DNA from: Rhodospirillales bacterium
GTDB lineage: Bacteria > Pseudomonadota > Alphaproteobacteria > Rhodospirillales > UBA2165
DNA: 57,787 bases
Direction of reading: 5' to 3'
Assembly (NCBI GenBank): GCA_022822205.1
Contig: JAJECC010000084.1
Location: forward strand, 1 to 57,787
Position numbers and translations under genes: made by a program. Below are positions 26,772-35,831 of this stretch, in pieces. Under the pieces are notes generated by a model, which did not search any database, had not been told where the DNA came from, and saw only the letters and a list, made by a program, of their open reading frames with translations. Positions within the stretch are counted from its first letter, which is position 1; each line of letters starts with the position of its first letter.

Positions 26772-27449
26772 CTACCTGCCGGCAATCGCCTGGCGCAGCC
26801 GGTCGGCCGCCGGATTATGAACGGCGTGCTCAAGGAGAATCTGGGCCGGGGTCGGGTTGCCGCCGTAATAGGCCCGGTTGTAGTCGTTGCGGCGGATCAT
26901 CGCCGAACCTTCCAGCGATGCGCCGGCGAAGAAGCCCGAATTGCTCGCGAAAGCGACGATGTCGAAGTTGAGGTTGGTGGTGACCGCCCCTTCATAGCCG
27001 ACGCCCTGTGGTCCGGCCGCGGCGCTGATGTCGGCGCCCAGCTTGCCCTGGTGCTTGACGATGGCCTGGATGGCCTTCTTCTTGCGGATGACCAGAGCCA
27101 CCCCCGCGGTCTGCGCGCCCGCCTGCAAGCCGATGCTGCCGGCGGCGAGGGTGTAGAAGGCGGGGTATCCCCAACTGCCGTCAGCCTTGCGGCTCAGCAC
27201 CACACCGGAGCCGCCTTCCGCGCCGATCAGGAAACCGCCCTTGATCAAGGCCGGGAAGACGGCCACTCCTTGCGCTTCGGCAAGCATCTTGTTGAAGCCG
27301 CGAATATCCGGGTTGCGCTTCATTGCCTGGATGGTGTCCTGAGCCGCGGCGATCAAATTGGCTGTTTTGGTCGCGTCAGTGACATGGGCGCAGCCGGCCA
27401 AAACGACGGCCGCGGCGGCCGCGCCGATAGTCCGAAACCATATTTTCAT
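26772..27449 (-). CDS. SYLF (Ysc84-like) domain lipoprotein
   Basis: A 225-residue lipoprotein: hydrophobic N-terminus ending in the lipobox V-L-A-G-C, then a SYLF/Ysc84 actin-binding-type domain ('GVAVFPALIKGGFLIGAEGG', 'GFFAGASLEGSAM'). In eukaryotes SYLF domains bind phosphoinositides; bacterial members are secreted or outer-membrane-linked with unknown function. Here the 'GGSGVVLSRK' to 'GVALVIRKKKAIQAIV' core is intact. Monocistronic, with about 190 nt of upstream non-coding sequence that should hold its promoter. Confidence 0.86.
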   Translation of the reverse strand: MKIWFRTIGAAAAAVVLAGCAHVTDATKTANLIAAAQDTIQAMKRNPDIRGFNKMLAEAQGVAVFPALIKGGFLIGAEGGSGVVLSRKADGSWGYPAFYTLAAGSIGLQAGAQTAGVALVIRKKKAIQAIVKHQGKLGADISAAAGPQGVGYEGAVTTNLNFDIVAFASNSGFFAGASLEGSAMIRRNDYNRAYYGGNPTPAQILLEHAVHNPAADRLRQAIAGR

Positions 27450-27640
27450 CTTGTTATCCCTAATGCAGTTTATTCACCTTGCTGTAGCAGCAATCCCCGT
27501 TTTCGGGCAACGCCGGTCCAAGCATAAACGCCCCAAAATCAGGACAGGGGAATACCCTCTAGTCAGGAACCTTTAACCAATCATAAATCCCCCGGCATAA
27601 ACCCCCGGGCTTCGGGCGAAATGCCGATCCCGCCGGCCGC

Positions 27641-28549
27641 TCAATTCCATACCGTGTGAATCTTGTCCCACAGCCAGTCGATGAGCGGATCGTCAGCGGT
27701 TCGCTGATGGCGGATCGCCGAGGTTTCGTTGGACGGCAGCTCGAACGGCGAGGCATACAGCTTGAGGCCGAGAAACTCCTTGTAGAGTTCGGCCGGTCCC
27801 CGGGTGATCGTGGTGATCAGATCGGTCGTCGAGACGGCAAAAAGGGCGCTCGAGAAATGAGGGACCACCATGACCGTCCGACGCACCATACCCTCTCGCG
27901 CCAACTGCTCGTCGATCTGTTGGTCGATGCCGGCAAGATTGGCGAACCGGACGTGGCCGAGGCGGCAGAACTGTTCGGGGGTCGGCTTGCGCTTGATCAC
28001 CGGATGGCCGGCGCGGACGGCGACGACGCAATGGTCACGCACCAGAAGCGATTTCCGGCAGGTGCCGGGCACCGCGCCGAAGGGACCGATGGCGATGTCC
28101 AACTCGCCATCCTCGACCATGGCCAGCGCCGCTTCGGCCTCGGTATGCCGGAAATCGGTGGTCAATCCCGGCGCTTCGTCCAGGAGAAGCTCCACCAGCC
28201 GGGTGGCGAAATAACCAATGCCGTAGTCGAGCATGCCGATCCGCACGGTACGGCCGGCGGCCGCCGGATCGAAGGCGCCGCCGCCGCCGATCAACCCCTG
28301 AATGCGCCCGAGGATTTCGCCGACCGGACCGGACAGCTCATGGGCCAGCGGTGTGGGCACCATGCGCGCCTTGACCCGGGTAAACAGCTTGTCGTCGAAC
28401 AGCTCCCTAAGGCGCTTCAGGGCATGGCTTACGGCCGGTTGGGTGAGGCCCAGGGTCTCGGCGGCCTTGGTCACCTGGCCGAAATCGTAGATCGCCTTGA
28501 ACACGGTCAGGAGATTGAGGTCGACGGTTCGTAAATTAATTTCATTCAT
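27641..28549 (-). CDS. LysR-family transcriptional regulator
   Basis: A 302-residue LysR regulator. The winged helix-turn-helix lies at residues 1-65 ('TKAAETLGLTQPAVSHALKR' is the recognition part), followed by a periplasmic-binding-protein-like co-inducer domain of the NodD/PBP2 type. It is transcribed divergently from a TauD/TfdA dioxygenase across an AT-rich 80-bp gap, the usual arrangement for a LysR controlling its neighbour. Its inducer is probably a substrate or product of that dioxygenase (inference). Confidence 0.92.
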   Translation of the reverse strand: MNEINLRTVDLNLLTVFKAIYDFGQVTKAAETLGLTQPAVSHALKRLRELFDDKLFTRVKARMVPTPLAHELSGPVGEILGRIQGLIGGGGAFDPAAAGRTVRIGMLDYGIGYFATRLVELLLDEAPGLTTDFRHTEAEAALAMVEDGELDIAIGPFGAVPGTCRKSLLVRDHCVVAVRAGHPVIKRKPTPEQFCRLGHVRFANLAGIDQQIDEQLAREGMVRRTVMVVPHFSSALFAVSTTDLITTITRGPAELYKEFLGLKLYASPFELPSNETSAIRHQRTADDPLIDWLWDKIHTVWN

Positions 28550-28560
28550 AGAAAAGAATT

Positions 28561-28581
28561 ATAAAAATGAATTGGATTTAT
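28561..28581. promoter_or_regulatory. candidate LysR operator in divergent promoter
   Basis: An inverted repeat ATAAA (28561-28565) - 11 nt - TTTAT (28577-28581) in the only strongly AT-rich stretch around, between the LysR gene and the dioxygenase gene. Spacing and location fit a LysR-type binding site overlapping the LysR promoter. Confidence 0.5.
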
Positions 28582-28629
28582 GCAATTGGTTTGCCGTAAG
28601 TTTGTGTGAGTAAGCGAGGGAGGACTCCC

Positions 28630-29613
28630 ATGGACAAGCTGGTTGAGCAAAACACGTCGAGCCCGATCACGGTGAAAAAGACCGGGGTCAATCTCAGCGC
28701 GGAGATCAGCGATATCGATCTCACCCAGCCGATGGACGATGCGACCTTCGAGGCCGTCGATGCGGCGCTCGTGGAGCACGAGGTGATCGTCTTCCGGGAC
28801 CAGGAAATTTCATCCGAGAACCTGATCGACTTCGGGCGCCGCTTCGGCGAGTTGACGGTTCATCCGTTTTCGCCCAACGACGGCGATCGGCCTTATCTGA
28901 TTCTATTCAAGAATGACGAGAACAATCCGCCCTTCGGCACCGACTGCTGGCACTCGGACGAAACCTTCCGCGAGTGCCCGCCCATGGCCACGGTCCTTTG
29001 CGCCAAGGACGTGCCCGAGGTCGGCGGCGATACGATGTTTGCCAGCATGAGCGCGGCATTCGACGGCCTCTCCGACCGGATGCAGCAGTTCATCTCCGGA
29101 CTGGAGGCGGTTCACGATTTCAAGGTGTTCAAGAATCTGTTCGGCGAATCCGAGGAGGACCGGAAAAATCTGATTGAATACGAGCTTCGCTATCCGCCGC
29201 AGGTCCAGCCGGTGGTCCGGGTTCACCCGGTTTCCGGCAAGAAAGTCCTATGGGTCAACCCCCAGTTCACGATTGCCATCAAGGGCATGGACGAGCGCGA
29301 AAGCCGGTCCCTCCTCGACACGCTGTTCCACCAAGCGCTGATTCCGGAATATCAGTACCGTCACAAATGGCGGAACCACACCATCGTCATGTGGGACAAT
29401 CGCTCGGTCCAGCACTATGCGGTGCACGACTACTACCCCAGCCGCCGGTTTATGGAGCGGGTGACCATCGAGGGCGACAAACCGGTCGGCGTTCCCGCCG
29501 CGGATCCGGACAGCCTCCGCAAGTTCAAGTTCCACGCCAAGACCGGCTCGGACTCCCACGGCGGCCACACGGCGCCGAAGCGGCAGTTTCAGCGGGAACT
29601 CGACGCCGGATAG
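28630..29613 (+). CDS. TauD/TfdA family 2-oxoglutarate dioxygenase
   Basis: A 327-residue Fe(II)/2-oxoglutarate dioxygenase of the TauD/TfdA group. The facial triad is visible as HxD in 'WHSDETF' and the distal His in 'NRSVQHYAVHDY'; the 2OG-binding Arg lies in 'RFMERVTIEGDKP'. 'EVIVFRDQEIS' near residue 50 is also typical. Substrates in this family include taurine, alkylsulfates and aryloxyacetates; none can be chosen. The ATG at 28630 follows GGGAGGAC. Divergent from the LysR gene that probably controls it. Confidence 0.9.
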   Translation: MDKLVEQNTSSPITVKKTGVNLSAEISDIDLTQPMDDATFEAVDAALVEHEVIVFRDQEISSENLIDFGRRFGELTVHPFSPNDGDRPYLILFKNDENNPPFGTDCWHSDETFRECPPMATVLCAKDVPEVGGDTMFASMSAAFDGLSDRMQQFISGLEAVHDFKVFKNLFGESEEDRKNLIEYELRYPPQVQPVVRVHPVSGKKVLWVNPQFTIAIKGMDERESRSLLDTLFHQALIPEYQYRHKWRNHTIVMWDNRSVQHYAVHDYYPSRRFMERVTIEGDKPVGVPAADPDSLRKFKFHAKTGSDSHGGHTAPKRQFQRELDAG

Positions 29614-29665
29614 ACCGAGGCATTTCACGTCGCGCGAACCACCTTTCCGGCGCTAAGATGCCGGC

Positions 29666-30412
29666 ATGTCAACCAAACCGGAAACCCGTGCCGGCCCTCC
29701 CTTTCGCGTGCCCGCGGGCACCCGGATCTATGCCATCGGCGATATTCACGGCCGGATCGACCTGTTGCGCGAGCTGCACGACCGGATCCTGAATGATAGC
29801 GAGGAATATCCCGGCCGCCGGGTGATCGTGTATTTGGGCGATTACATCGATCGCGGCCCGCACTCGCCGGCGGTTCTGGACGCGGTGCGCCGGGAACCGC
29901 TGAATGGCTTCGAGCATGTTTGCCTCAAGGGCAATCACGAGGATCATCTGTTGAAGTTCCTCGACGATCCCGGCGACGAAATCGGCATCTGGCTCCGCAA
30001 CGGCGGCGGTGAGACCATGGCGTCCTATGGCGTCGATGCCGGACCCGGCCGGCCGGCGGCGGTTATCCGGGATGATCTCGCCCGCGCCCTGCCGCCCGAG
30101 CACCTGTCATTCATGCGGGCGCTGCCGGTCTATCACGACGAAGGCGGCTACCGGTTCGTTCACGCCGGGCTCAGACCGGGCGTGCCGTTGAGCGAGCAGT
30201 CGGACCACGACATGATCTGGATTCGGGATGAGTTCCTGGACCATTCCGAGCCGTTCGAAAAGCGGGTGGTTCACGGCCATACGATCTGCCTCGCGCCGGA
30301 GGTGTCGGCCGTACGGATCGGGATCGATACGGGGGCCTACATGACGGGCGTGCTGACCTCGGTGGTCCTCGAGGGCGCCGACGTACGGTTCCTGGCCACC
30401 GCCGCCGCCTGA
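29666..30412 (+). CDS. PPP-type metallophosphoesterase
   Basis: A 248-residue serine/threonine phosphatase-like protein of the bacterial PrpA/PrpE or symmetrical-hydrolase kind. All PPP motifs are present: GDIHGR, GDYIDRG, GNHED, then 'FVHAGLRPG' and 'VVHGHTI' with the metal-binding His residues. The substrate (phosphoprotein or dinucleoside polyphosphate) is not determined. It is the last gene before the dcw cluster, with 491 nt between it and mraZ. Confidence 0.9.
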   Translation: MSTKPETRAGPPFRVPAGTRIYAIGDIHGRIDLLRELHDRILNDSEEYPGRRVIVYLGDYIDRGPHSPAVLDAVRREPLNGFEHVCLKGNHEDHLLKFLDDPGDEIGIWLRNGGGETMASYGVDAGPGRPAAVIRDDLARALPPEHLSFMRALPVYHDEGGYRFVHAGLRPGVPLSEQSDHDMIWIRDEFLDHSEPFEKRVVHGHTICLAPEVSAVRIGIDTGAYMTGVLTSVVLEGADVRFLATAAA

Positions 30413-30734
30413 AGACAAAGGGTCCGGTCCGAGGACGACCCCGCCCGGCGTTGTCCCCACATCACGCCGGCCGGGAGCCGTCCATCGCGCCGGCGAGGGC
30501 CTTAAGAAAACCATCGCCTATTTCGATAGCGTTATCCGATAGTTAGAGCAGTTTCCGGCCAAATGTGGCGGCCCGCCACAAAATCGCCAAACTCCGAACA
30601 TTAACGGAACACACTTTCGCCAATTTTGAATGGTGAATCGAGGTGTCCGACGACGCCGTCCTGTGGCTGGAATCCGTTGAATTGCGGGATTTTGGTTTCT
30701 CGCCCTTCCATCGGCCGCGGAAAGGCTTTGTTAA

Positions 30735-30798
30735 CCCATCCGGGACCAATGTGGCCCATTGACGCCCATAAAATCCCATGATATCCCAAATTGTCCCA
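30735..30798 (-). promoter_or_regulatory. MraZ operator: seven 10-bp-phased TGGG boxes
   Basis: On the minus strand TGGG occurs with an exact 10-nt period (CCCA on the plus strand at 30735, 30755, 30765, 30775, 30785 and 30795). The position at 30745 carries a one-base variant (ACCA, TGGT). This is the arrangement known for MraZ of E. coli (TGGG-type direct repeats with 5-nt spacers upstream of mraZ), but with seven units rather than the usual three or so. Each box faces the same side of the helix. It should mediate autoregulation of the dcw operon. Confidence 0.85.
30759..30787 (+). promoter_or_regulatory. candidate mraZ promoter inside the operator
   Basis: TTGACG (30759-30764), 17-nt spacer, TATCCC (30782-30787). 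The -35 is good; the -10 is weak. It lies wholly within the MraZ box array, so bound MraZ would block polymerase. Confidence 0.4.
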
Positions 30799-30903
30799 AA
30801 TGGCGGAGGACTGCGGGGTCTGGGACATGGGTGAGGGTTTCCGGAGTCGCGCAACCGGCCGGGTCACGGGGGTGCGATCTTCGGGCGGTAGTTATAGGCG
30901 GAG

Positions 30904-31368
30904 ATGGCTGTGTTTATCGGCCGGCACATCAATAGGATCGACAAGAAGGGACGCATTTCCGTTCCAAAGCCGTTTCGCTCGGTGATCAAGGACCAGAGCT
31001 TCAAGGGCATCTACGTCTATCCGTCGTTGAAGACCGCGGCCTTGGAGGCCTGCGACGAAGACTTCATCAACCGGGTCGCGACCAGCATCGACGATCTGGA
31101 CCTGTTCTCCGACGAGCAGGACGACCTCGCCGCCATCGTTCTCGAAATCGCCCAGGCCCTGCCGTTCGATACCGAGGGGCGGGTCATCTTGCCGAAGGAT
31201 TTCCTCGATTACGCCGGTATCACCGCCGATGCCGCCTTCGTCGGCCGGGGCACCCGGTTCCAGATTTGGGAGCCCGGGACTTACGAAACCCATCGCGCCC
31301 ACGCCGTCGACCGTGCCCGGTCCCGCGGCGCCACCCTCAAACTCCGTCCCAAGGGAGACGACGACTAG
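30904..31368 (+). CDS. mraZ: transcriptional regulator MraZ
   Basis: MraZ, 154 residues, with two tandem AbrB-like swapped-hairpin motifs ('HINRIDKKGRISVPKPFRS' near residue 8 and 'FDTEGRVILPKDFLDYAG' near residue 90), each carrying the D-x-K/E-G-R signature. It forms a ring that contacts repeated TGGG boxes and represses its own operon. It is the first gene of the dcw cluster; the array at 30735-30798 is its expected target. Its stop overlaps the GTG start of rsmH by one base. Confidence 0.96.
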   Translation: MAVFIGRHINRIDKKGRISVPKPFRSVIKDQSFKGIYVYPSLKTAALEACDEDFINRVATSIDDLDLFSDEQDDLAAIVLEIAQALPFDTEGRVILPKDFLDYAGITADAAFVGRGTRFQIWEPGTYETHRAHAVDRARSRGATLKLRPKGDDD

Positions 31369-32330
31369 TGCCCGGACATGTCCCCGTCATGCTCAAGGAG
31401 GTCGTCGACGCCCTGGCGCCTCGGGACGGCGGAGTGTACGTCGACGGCACGTTCGGCGAGGGGGGCTATTCCCAGGCCATACTCGACGCCGCCGCCACCA
31501 CCGTTCTCGGCATCGACCGGGATCCCCGGGCCGTCACCATCGGCGCCGAACTGGGACGCCGCCAATCCGGCCGCTTGACCATGCTTCACGGCCGCTTCGG
31601 TGACATGGAATCCCTGATGAGGGAAGCCGGCGTTGCCCAAGTCGACGGGGTGACCCTTGATCTTGGTGTTTCCTCGCCGCAGCTCGACGAGGCCGCACGT
31701 GGTTTCTCGTTCCGCGCCGACGGGCCGCTTGATATGCGAATGGGCGGCGATGACGGAACGGCGACCGCCGCCGAATTCATCAACGCCGCACCGGAAACCG
31801 AACTCGCAGATGTCCTCCACCACTACGGCGAGGAGCGTCAGGCCCGCCGGATTGCCCGCGCCATCGTCACCGCCCGGGCCGAACGCCCCATCCTGCGCAC
31901 CGGCGAACTGGCTGAAATCGTCCGCGGCATCGTCAAGACTTCGGGGAAGGACCAAGCAATCGACCCCGCCACCCGGACTTTTCTTGCGCTGCGCATTCAC
32001 GTTAACGACGAGTTGGGCGAGGTTCGCCGCGGCTTGGTCGCCGCGGAGCACATCCTGGCGCCGGGGGGCCGCCTGGCCGTGGTGTCGTTCCACTCGCTCG
32101 AGGACCGCATTGTGAAACAGTTCCTGGCGGCACGTTCCGGCCGCGCCGGCCGGGGGTCCCGCCATTTGCCCGAGACCAGTATCCCGGACCCGAGCTTCCG
32201 GTTGGTCGCCCGCCGCGCCCTCAAACCCTCGGCGGCCGAAATTGAACGCAACCCGCGCGGCCGATCCGCCCGGCTGCGCGTCGCCGAACGCACCGCCGCA
32301 CCTTCGTGGCCTCGGAAAGCGGCGGCCTGA
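31368..32330 (+). CDS. rsmH: 16S rRNA (cytosine1402-N4)-methyltransferase
   Basis: RsmH (MraW), 320 residues, SAM-dependent methyltransferase acting on 16S rRNA C1402 in the P site. Motifs: 'GHVPVMLKEVVDAL', 'YVDGTFGEGGYSQAIL' (SAM site), 'GVTLDLGVSSPQLDEAARGF', 'LDMRMGG' and 'VVSFHSLEDRIVKQF'. The start is GTG at 31368, overlapping the mraZ TAG, with AAGGGAG upstream. Upstream in-frame codons lie inside mraZ. It precedes ftsL by 9 nt. Confidence 0.96.
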   Translation: MPGHVPVMLKEVVDALAPRDGGVYVDGTFGEGGYSQAILDAAATTVLGIDRDPRAVTIGAELGRRQSGRLTMLHGRFGDMESLMREAGVAQVDGVTLDLGVSSPQLDEAARGFSFRADGPLDMRMGGDDGTATAAEFINAAPETELADVLHHYGEERQARRIARAIVTARAERPILRTGELAEIVRGIVKTSGKDQAIDPATRTFLALRIHVNDELGEVRRGLVAAEHILAPGGRLAVVSFHSLEDRIVKQFLAARSGRAGRGSRHLPETSIPDPSFRLVARRALKPSAAEIERNPRGRSARLRVAERTAAPSWPRKAAA

Positions 32331-32339
32331 GGAAAGCCC

Positions 32340-32627
32340 ATGCGCCGGACAACTCTGATCACACTTCTCTCCGTCGGCGTCATGACCGTCGCGCTGTTCT
32401 ATGTCGGACACGAGGTGACGACCCTCGAAGAGGAGCTTGAGTTGCTGAACAAGACCATCGTCAGCGACCAGGAAGCCATTCGCGTCCTTCGGGCCGAATG
32501 GAGCCACCTCAACGAAACCGATCGCCTGAGGGAACTCGCCGAGAAATATCTTGCGCTGGAGCCGGTCCGCCCCGCCCAGATTACCTCCGTGCCCATCCCC
32601 GCCGCCCCGACCGAGGAGGTTCGATGA
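32340..32627 (+). CDS. ftsL: cell division protein FtsL
   Basis: A 95-residue bitopic protein with one TM (about residues 5-22, 'LITLLSVGVMTVALFYVGH') and a periplasmic coiled coil ('VTTLEEELELLNKTIVSDQE'). Position between rsmH and ftsI, length and topology identify FtsL, which links FtsQ/FtsB to the FtsW-FtsI septal synthase. Its stop overlaps the ftsI start (ATGA). Confidence 0.88.
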   Translation: MRRTTLITLLSVGVMTVALFYVGHEVTTLEEELELLNKTIVSDQEAIRVLRAEWSHLNETDRLRELAEKYLALEPVRPAQITSVPIPAAPTEEVR

Positions 32628-34381
32628 CGGACAGCTCCCACTCGCGCCGGGTCCACCTGGAAGGCGCACGAAAGGAAGCGCTTGCAACCAGTCGCAGCCG
32701 TTTGGTGGTCACGAGTGTGCTGTTCGCCGTCGCCTTCGCCGTCATTTCGGGCCGGCTGGTGGAATTGGCGGTATTCGAAGACCCGCAAGCCCGGGCCACC
32801 GCGACGGCGTCCAGAACGGTGGTGCAGTCCAAATCCCGCGCCGACATCCTTGACCGCAACGGGATTCTCCTCGCCACCAGCGTACCGACCGCCTCGGTTT
32901 ACGCTAATCCCCGTCATCTCCTGGACGCCCGCGATGCCGCGCGGCGCATCGTCACTGTTTTTCCCGAGGTGAACGAGGAGAGACTGTTCCGGCGGCTGAA
33001 CTCGGAACGGACTTTCGTCTGGATCCGTCGCAACATCACGCCCAATCAGCAGTTCGCCATCAATGCCTTGGGCCTGCCCGGCATTTACTTCCGCCGCACC
33101 GAGCGCCGGGTCTACCCGCACGGCAGCCTGACCAGTCACGTTGTCGGCACGACCGATATCGACGCCAAGGGCCTCACCGGCATTGAGCGCAGCTTCGACG
33201 GCCCGCTTCAGGAATCCGAGCAGGCACTGGCGCTGTCCCTTGATGTTCGGGTCCAGTCGGTGGTCCGCCGGGCCCTCAATACGGCCATCGAAAAATTTTC
33301 CGCCGTCGGAGGCGCGGGCATCGTTGTCGACGTTACCAACGGCGAGGTCCTCGCCCTGGTTTCGCTTCCCGATTTCGAGCCCCATTTCGGCGGTGACGTC
33401 ACCGCCGAGGCCCGGTTCAATCGGGTCACCAAGGGCGTCTACGAGATGGGCTCGACGTTCAAGCTGTTCACGACGGCGATGGCGCTCGACACCAGGACGA
33501 TCGGCTTGAACGGAGGCTTCGACGCCACTAAGCCGCTGCGGGTGGCGCGCTTCGTCATCAACGACTACCACGCCAAGAAGCGCTGGCTGAGCGTGCCCGA
33601 GATTCTTGTTCATTCGTCCAATATCGGTGCCGCCAAAATGGGGGTGGCGGTTGGGACCAAAACCCAGCAGGCCTATCTCCACGCGCTCGGATTGACCCGC
33701 AAGGCCCGACTCGAATTGCCTGAGATTGGTGTCCCGCTGATCCCGTCGCCATGGCGCAAAATCAGCACCATGACCATTTCCTACGGTCACGGCATCGCCG
33801 TTTCGCCCTTGCAGATGGCGAACGGGGTCGCCGCGCTGGTCAATGGCGGGATTCTACGCGATGCCACCTTGGCTCTCAGTGCGCCGGGCGCGGTTCCGGC
33901 AGGCGTCCAGGTCATCAAGACCGGCACGTCGATCAAGATGCGCAGGCTCATGCGTCTGGTGGTCCGCCGCGGCACCGGCAAGAACGCCGAGGTGGAGGGG
34001 TATCTGGTGGGCGGCAAGACCGGCACCGCCGATAAGCCTGGCCCTGGCGGCTATGCGGCCAGCCGACGGGTGATCTCTTCTTTCGTCGGCGCGTTTCCCA
34101 TCGACCGGCCACGCTACGTGGTGCTGGCCATGTTGGATGAGCCGAAAGGAACCGCCGAGACGTTCGGTTACGCGACCGGCGGCTGGGTCGCCGCTCCGGT
34201 GGTGCGGGAAATCGTCGCTGCACTGGGTCCGATGATGGGCATGGCGCCGAGCACGGAAACCGAGCGGCTGCCCCGGCCGGGCGACCCCCTCCATATCGCC
34301 GCCGGCAAACCGAGCCAAACGGCGGGAAACCAGAGAGTCCGAGGCCAATCCGTACGAGGACCGTCTCGTGCAACTCACTGA
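32624..34381 (+). CDS. ftsI: penicillin-binding protein 3 (FtsI), septal transpeptidase
   Basis: A class B PBP of 585 residues that crosslinks septal peptidoglycan. One N-terminal TM ('VVTSVLFAVAFAVISGRLVE'), a pedestal domain with 'SRADILDRNGILLATSVPT', and the transpeptidase domain with S-T-F-K (catalytic Ser), the S-S-N box in 'HSSNIGAAKMG', and K-T-G in 'GGKTGTADKPG'. The ATG at 32624 overlaps the ftsL stop; GAGGAGG precedes it. It overlaps murE by 14 nt. Confidence 0.96.
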   Translation: MTDSSHSRRVHLEGARKEALATSRSRLVVTSVLFAVAFAVISGRLVELAVFEDPQARATATASRTVVQSKSRADILDRNGILLATSVPTASVYANPRHLLDARDAARRIVTVFPEVNEERLFRRLNSERTFVWIRRNITPNQQFAINALGLPGIYFRRTERRVYPHGSLTSHVVGTTDIDAKGLTGIERSFDGPLQESEQALALSLDVRVQSVVRRALNTAIEKFSAVGGAGIVVDVTNGEVLALVSLPDFEPHFGGDVTAEARFNRVTKGVYEMGSTFKLFTTAMALDTRTIGLNGGFDATKPLRVARFVINDYHAKKRWLSVPEILVHSSNIGAAKMGVAVGTKTQQAYLHALGLTRKARLELPEIGVPLIPSPWRKISTMTISYGHGIAVSPLQMANGVAALVNGGILRDATLALSAPGAVPAGVQVIKTGTSIKMRRLMRLVVRRGTGKNAEVEGYLVGGKTGTADKPGPGGYAASRRVISSFVGAFPIDRPRYVVLAMLDEPKGTAETFGYATGGWVAAPVVREIVAALGPMMGMAPSTETERLPRPGDPLHIAAGKPSQTAGNQRVRGQSVRGPSRATH

Positions 34382-35831
34382 TCTCTTGGAAGGGGAAGAC
34401 GAACAAGACATGCAGGTGGCGGGCGAAAAAACAAAGCAAATAAGGGGATTGACGGCGGATTCCCGTCTGGTCAATCCGGGTTATCTGTTTGCCGCTTTGC
34501 CCGGCTCCCGGGCTGACGGCCGGGACTTCATCGTCGACGCCGTCAAGCGCGGCGCATCGGCGGTCTTGGCGCCGGCGGACTCCGCGTTCCAGGTTCCGAA
34601 AGACATCAGCGTCGTCACCGCCGAAAACCCCCGGCGCCTCTACGCCCGGATGGCAGCCACGTTCCACGGCCGGCAGCCGGCTCACATGGCCGCCGTGACC
34701 GGGACCAACGGCAAGACCTCGGTTGCCGATTTCGCCCGCCAGATCTGGTCTCATCAGGGACGCCGCGCGGCCAGCGTCGGAACCCTCGGAATCATCACTT
34801 CCGACGGGTGGCGGCGGGGTCGCCTGACGACGCCCGATCCCGCCGATCTCCATGCCTCGCTGAAAGCACTGGCCGAAAATCGTGTCACTCACGCCGCCCT
34901 CGAAGCCAGCAGTCACGGTCTCGACCAGCATCGTCTCGACGGGGTGCGCATCAGCGTGGCCGCCTTTACCAATCTGTCGCGGGACCATCTCGATTACCAC
35001 GGCGACATGGAAAACTACCTTGCCGCGAAACTACGCCTGTTCACCGAGGTGCTGACGCCCGGCGGCGCGGTGGTCATGAGTTCCGACGATCCGGTCTCCC
35101 GGAAGGTATGGGATGCGGCGACCGGCGTTGGGGCGATGGTCACGACGGTCGGGCTCGCCGGCGACGACATCAGCCTCGGCGCGGTGTCGCCGGCCGCCGA
35201 GGGCTTGGACATGGCGTTCATCCTCGCCGGATCGAGGCACGATGTGCGATTGCCGCTTGCCGGCGGGTTCCAGGCGATGAACGCCTTGATCGCGCTTGGG
35301 ATCGTTATCGCCGATGGCGGTGATGCGGGAACCGCCGTCGAGGCACTCCCGCGCCTCAAAGGCGTGCCCGGACGTCTCGAGAAGATCAGCGATTACCGGG
35401 GCGGCGCGGTCTACGTGGATTACGCCCACACACCGGATGCGGTCACCGCCGCGCTCAATGCCATCCGGCCCCACACCCGGGGGAAATTGATTGCGGTTAT
35501 CGGCTGCGGCGGCGATCGCGATCAGGGCAAGCGCGCTTCCATGGGTGCGGCCGCGGTCAGCGGTGCGGATGAAGTGATCGTCACCGACGACAACCCCCGC
35601 ACCGAGGACCCCGCCTCCATTCGTGCCGCGGTTCTCGAAGGCGCACCCGCGGCAACGGAGATCGGCGATCGGCGCGACGCCATTCGCGAGGCCGTTCGGA
35701 TGATCGGCCCCGGCGATGTCGTTCTGGTCGCGGGCAAGGGTCACGAGGAAGGTCAGATCGTCGGTCACGACATTCTGCCCTTCAACGACGCCGACGTAAT
35801 CCGCGACATCATCACGGAGCTGGGCGGATGA
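34368..35831 (+). CDS. murE: UDP-MurNAc-tripeptide synthetase (meso-DAP-adding)
   Basis: MurE, 487 residues, adding the third amino acid of the stem peptide. P-loop 'VTGTNGKTSVADF', the segment 'ASSHGLDQHRLDGV', and the C-terminal specificity motif D-N-P-R in 'VTDDNPRTEDP', which marks meso-diaminopimelate as the substrate. The start is GTG at 34368 inside the end of ftsI, giving 'MQLTDLLEG'. Its stop overlaps the murF ATG (GATGATG). Confidence 0.95.
   Translation: MQLTDLLEGEDEQDMQVAGEKTKQIRGLTADSRLVNPGYLFAALPGSRADGRDFIVDAVKRGASAVLAPADSAFQVPKDISVVTAENPRRLYARMAATFHGRQPAHMAAVTGTNGKTSVADFARQIWSHQGRRAASVGTLGIITSDGWRRGRLTTPDPADLHASLKALAENRVTHAALEASSHGLDQHRLDGVRISVAAFTNLSRDHLDYHGDMENYLAAKLRLFTEVLTPGGAVVMSSDDPVSRKVWDAATGVGAMVTTVGLAGDDISLGAVSPAAEGLDMAFILAGSRHDVRLPLAGGFQAMNALIALGIVIADGGDAGTAVEALPRLKGVPGRLEKISDYRGGAVYVDYAHTPDAVTAALNAIRPHTRGKLIAVIGCGGDRDQGKRASMGAAAVSGADEVIVTDDNPRTEDPASIRAAVLEGAPAATEIGDRRDAIREAVRMIGPGDVVLVAGKGHEEGQIVGHDILPFNDADVIRDIITELGG

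Larger units (their letters stand above)
30413..30903. other. 491-bp intergenic region upstream of mraZ
   Basis: No credible gene. It holds the 16-mer TTAGAGCAGTTTCCGG (30543-30558), which recurs after lpxC; an AT-richer stretch; the phased MraZ box array (30735-30798); and a candidate promoter. About 105 nt of leader separate the array from the mraZ ATG. Short open frames in both strands have no protein-like features. Confidence 0.7.

Noticed and set aside
30735-30798. CRISPR-like or microsatellite array
   Set aside because: The 10-bp period with only four constant bases and the place before mraZ fit MraZ boxes, not CRISPR.
30543-30854. 103-codon minus-strand frame before mraZ
   Set aside because: It reads through the operator array; composition is not protein-like.
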